A program made the translations under genes and the position numbers. A stretch of 64,000 bases of DNA. It comes from Ancylothrix sp. D3o. Its GTDB lineage: Bacteria > Cyanobacteriota > Cyanobacteriia > Cyanobacteriales > Oscillatoriaceae. The first letter of the stretch is position 1; each line of letters starts with the position of its first letter. Below the pieces are notes generated by a model. The model saw only the letters and a list, made by a program, of their open reading frames with translations, ran no database searches and was not told the origin of the DNA. The stretch lies in the NCBI RefSeq assembly GCF_025370775.1, contig NZ_JAMXEX010000008.1, positions 171,197 to 235,196 on the forward strand, in the 5' to 3' direction. Positions 63,433 to 64,000 of this stretch are shown here, in pieces.

Positions 63433-63780
63433 TTGGCCTTCGCCCTTAATAATTTTTCGGGCGGAAAAATAAAAATTATTGCGGCCATTTTTTTAGGCAA
63501 AAAGCTCCGACATAGTACAGACCTGACAGACATTTATAAATTTAATTTGACTACTGGTGGTGCATTTAATGTATCCCTTTCAGGTTTAACTGATAATGCA
63601 GACCTTTTCTTATTAAACAGCAATAACCAAATCATCCAAAGTTCTACATCGGGAAATTCATCCGAAACACTAAGTTTTCAAAATTTAAGCACCGGCATCT
63701 ATTCACTACAAATTACATCGAGTGCCGGTGCTACAGACTACCTTTTAGGCATTCAAATTCAAGAAACATTAATCCTGTAA
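63433..63780 (+). pseudogene. PPC-domain surface protein, disrupted 5' segment
   Basis: The frame from TTG 63433 encodes a bacterial pre-peptidase C-terminal (PPC) domain: STDLTDIYKFNLTTGGAFNV, SLSGLTDNADLFLLNSNNQI, LSTGIYSLQITSSAGATDYL. No signal peptide or usual linker precedes it (GKIKIIAAIFLGKKLRH is atypical), and there is no ribosome binding site. The frame ends at 63780, while protein-like sequence continues in a shifted frame to the window edge. The gene therefore appears frameshifted, and possibly also damaged at its 5' end. Confidence 0.55.
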
Positions 63781-64000
63781 TAGACCCATTAACTGGCCTA
63801 CCTTTAACCGACAACCAACTGCCAAGTACAGACGTTCCGGCGGAACGTCTCTACAACTTTGAAACAGGGATATTTCGAGTAGGAGAAACCGGCATTGTGA
63901 GTATAGATTATCTGTATGATGGTGGAAGATTTGCAGGCGATTTTGGTTTATTTAACTTGGCCGGCATGGAAGCATTCACACCGGGTTCAACTAATTATAT
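63755..64000 (+). pseudogene. continuation of the PPC-domain protein in another frame (runs off the window)
   Basis: From about 63755 the shifted frame reads NPVIDPLTGLPLTDNQLP, then residues encoded by a palindromic repeat (STDVPAERLYNF), then ETGIFRVGETGIVSIDYLYD and GDFGLFNLAGMEAFTPGSTN to the last base. The last part resembles the DUF4114-like C-terminal modules of cyanobacterial secreted proteins. A single frameshift near 63755-63770 would join it to the PPC segment. Confidence 0.5.
63826..63854. repeat. AGACGTTCC-GGC-GGAACGTCT hairpin inserted in coding sequence
   Basis: Perfect 9 bp stem (63830-63838 with 63842-63850), extended by GTA/TAC outside. A relative lies at about 50129-50158. 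The insertion keeps the local frame open. Confidence 0.7.

Overview
The window looks like chromosomal DNA of a filamentous, non-unicellular cyanobacterium of the Oscillatoriales type. Supporting signs are the complete urea-uptake (urt) and split urease gene sets with NtcA boxes, a cyanobacterial PII gene, giant PAS/GAF hybrid kinases, STAND/NB-ARC/WD40 and pentapeptide-repeat proteins, heptameric and decameric intergenic repeats, and a precursor protein carrying three RGSGR peptides (the HetR-binding pentapeptide of PatS/PatX). The word GCCGGT/ACCGGC is strikingly common in genes and spacers, while I noticed no copy of the HIP1 octamer GCGATCGC.

Layout. 1-6.5 kb: housekeeping genes (queA cut by the window edge, a conserved small protein, yraN, a lumenal pentapeptide protein, dnaG, rodA). 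7-16 kb: a secreted tandem-propeller protein, a small secreted protein, and a 1704-residue STAND NTPase with 14 WD40 repeats. 16.7-26.6 kb: a cell-wall amidase/glucosaminidase, pyruvate kinase, a 1607-residue hybrid histidine kinase and a DinB-fold protein. 26.9-28.5 kb: small genes, including the triple-RGSGR PatX-like precursor and a neighbour with an internal tandem peptide repeat. 28.5-42.8 kb: nitrogen from urea. ureABC is on the minus strand; ureE, ureG, urtABCD, urtE and ureD are on the plus strand. The set is interrupted by an HD-domain protein, two paralogous small proteins and a two-gene unit between urtD and urtE; ureF is not here. 43.2-46.4 kb: an HTH/NB-ARC gene overlapping a Ser/Thr kinase gene. 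47.3-53.1 kb: glnB, rdgB, a hexose-phosphate mutase, an RTX protein, tmk and holB.

53.1-64 kb is an accessory region. A 3.4 kb segment holding an HNH-nuclease operon and a second HTH/NB-ARC gene is bracketed by a 38-39 bp direct repeat that includes the 3' end of holB. Beyond it lie decayed helicase and EVE-domain fragments, a duplicated 365 bp unit that has created a chimeric helicase reading frame, arfB, unknown genes, and a disrupted PPC-domain surface protein running off the window.

Urea taken up by UrtABCDE would be hydrolysed by UreABC after nickel insertion by UreDEG (plus an unlinked UreF). GTA-N8-TAC NtcA boxes precede urtA and glnB, linking both to nitrogen limitation. The accessory genes (STAND/NB-ARC ATPases, kinase, HNH nuclease, helicase and EVE remnants) are of the kinds seen in signalling and defence islands. 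The most notable item is the PatX-like precursor: its three copies of HRGSGR use different codons for the same peptide.
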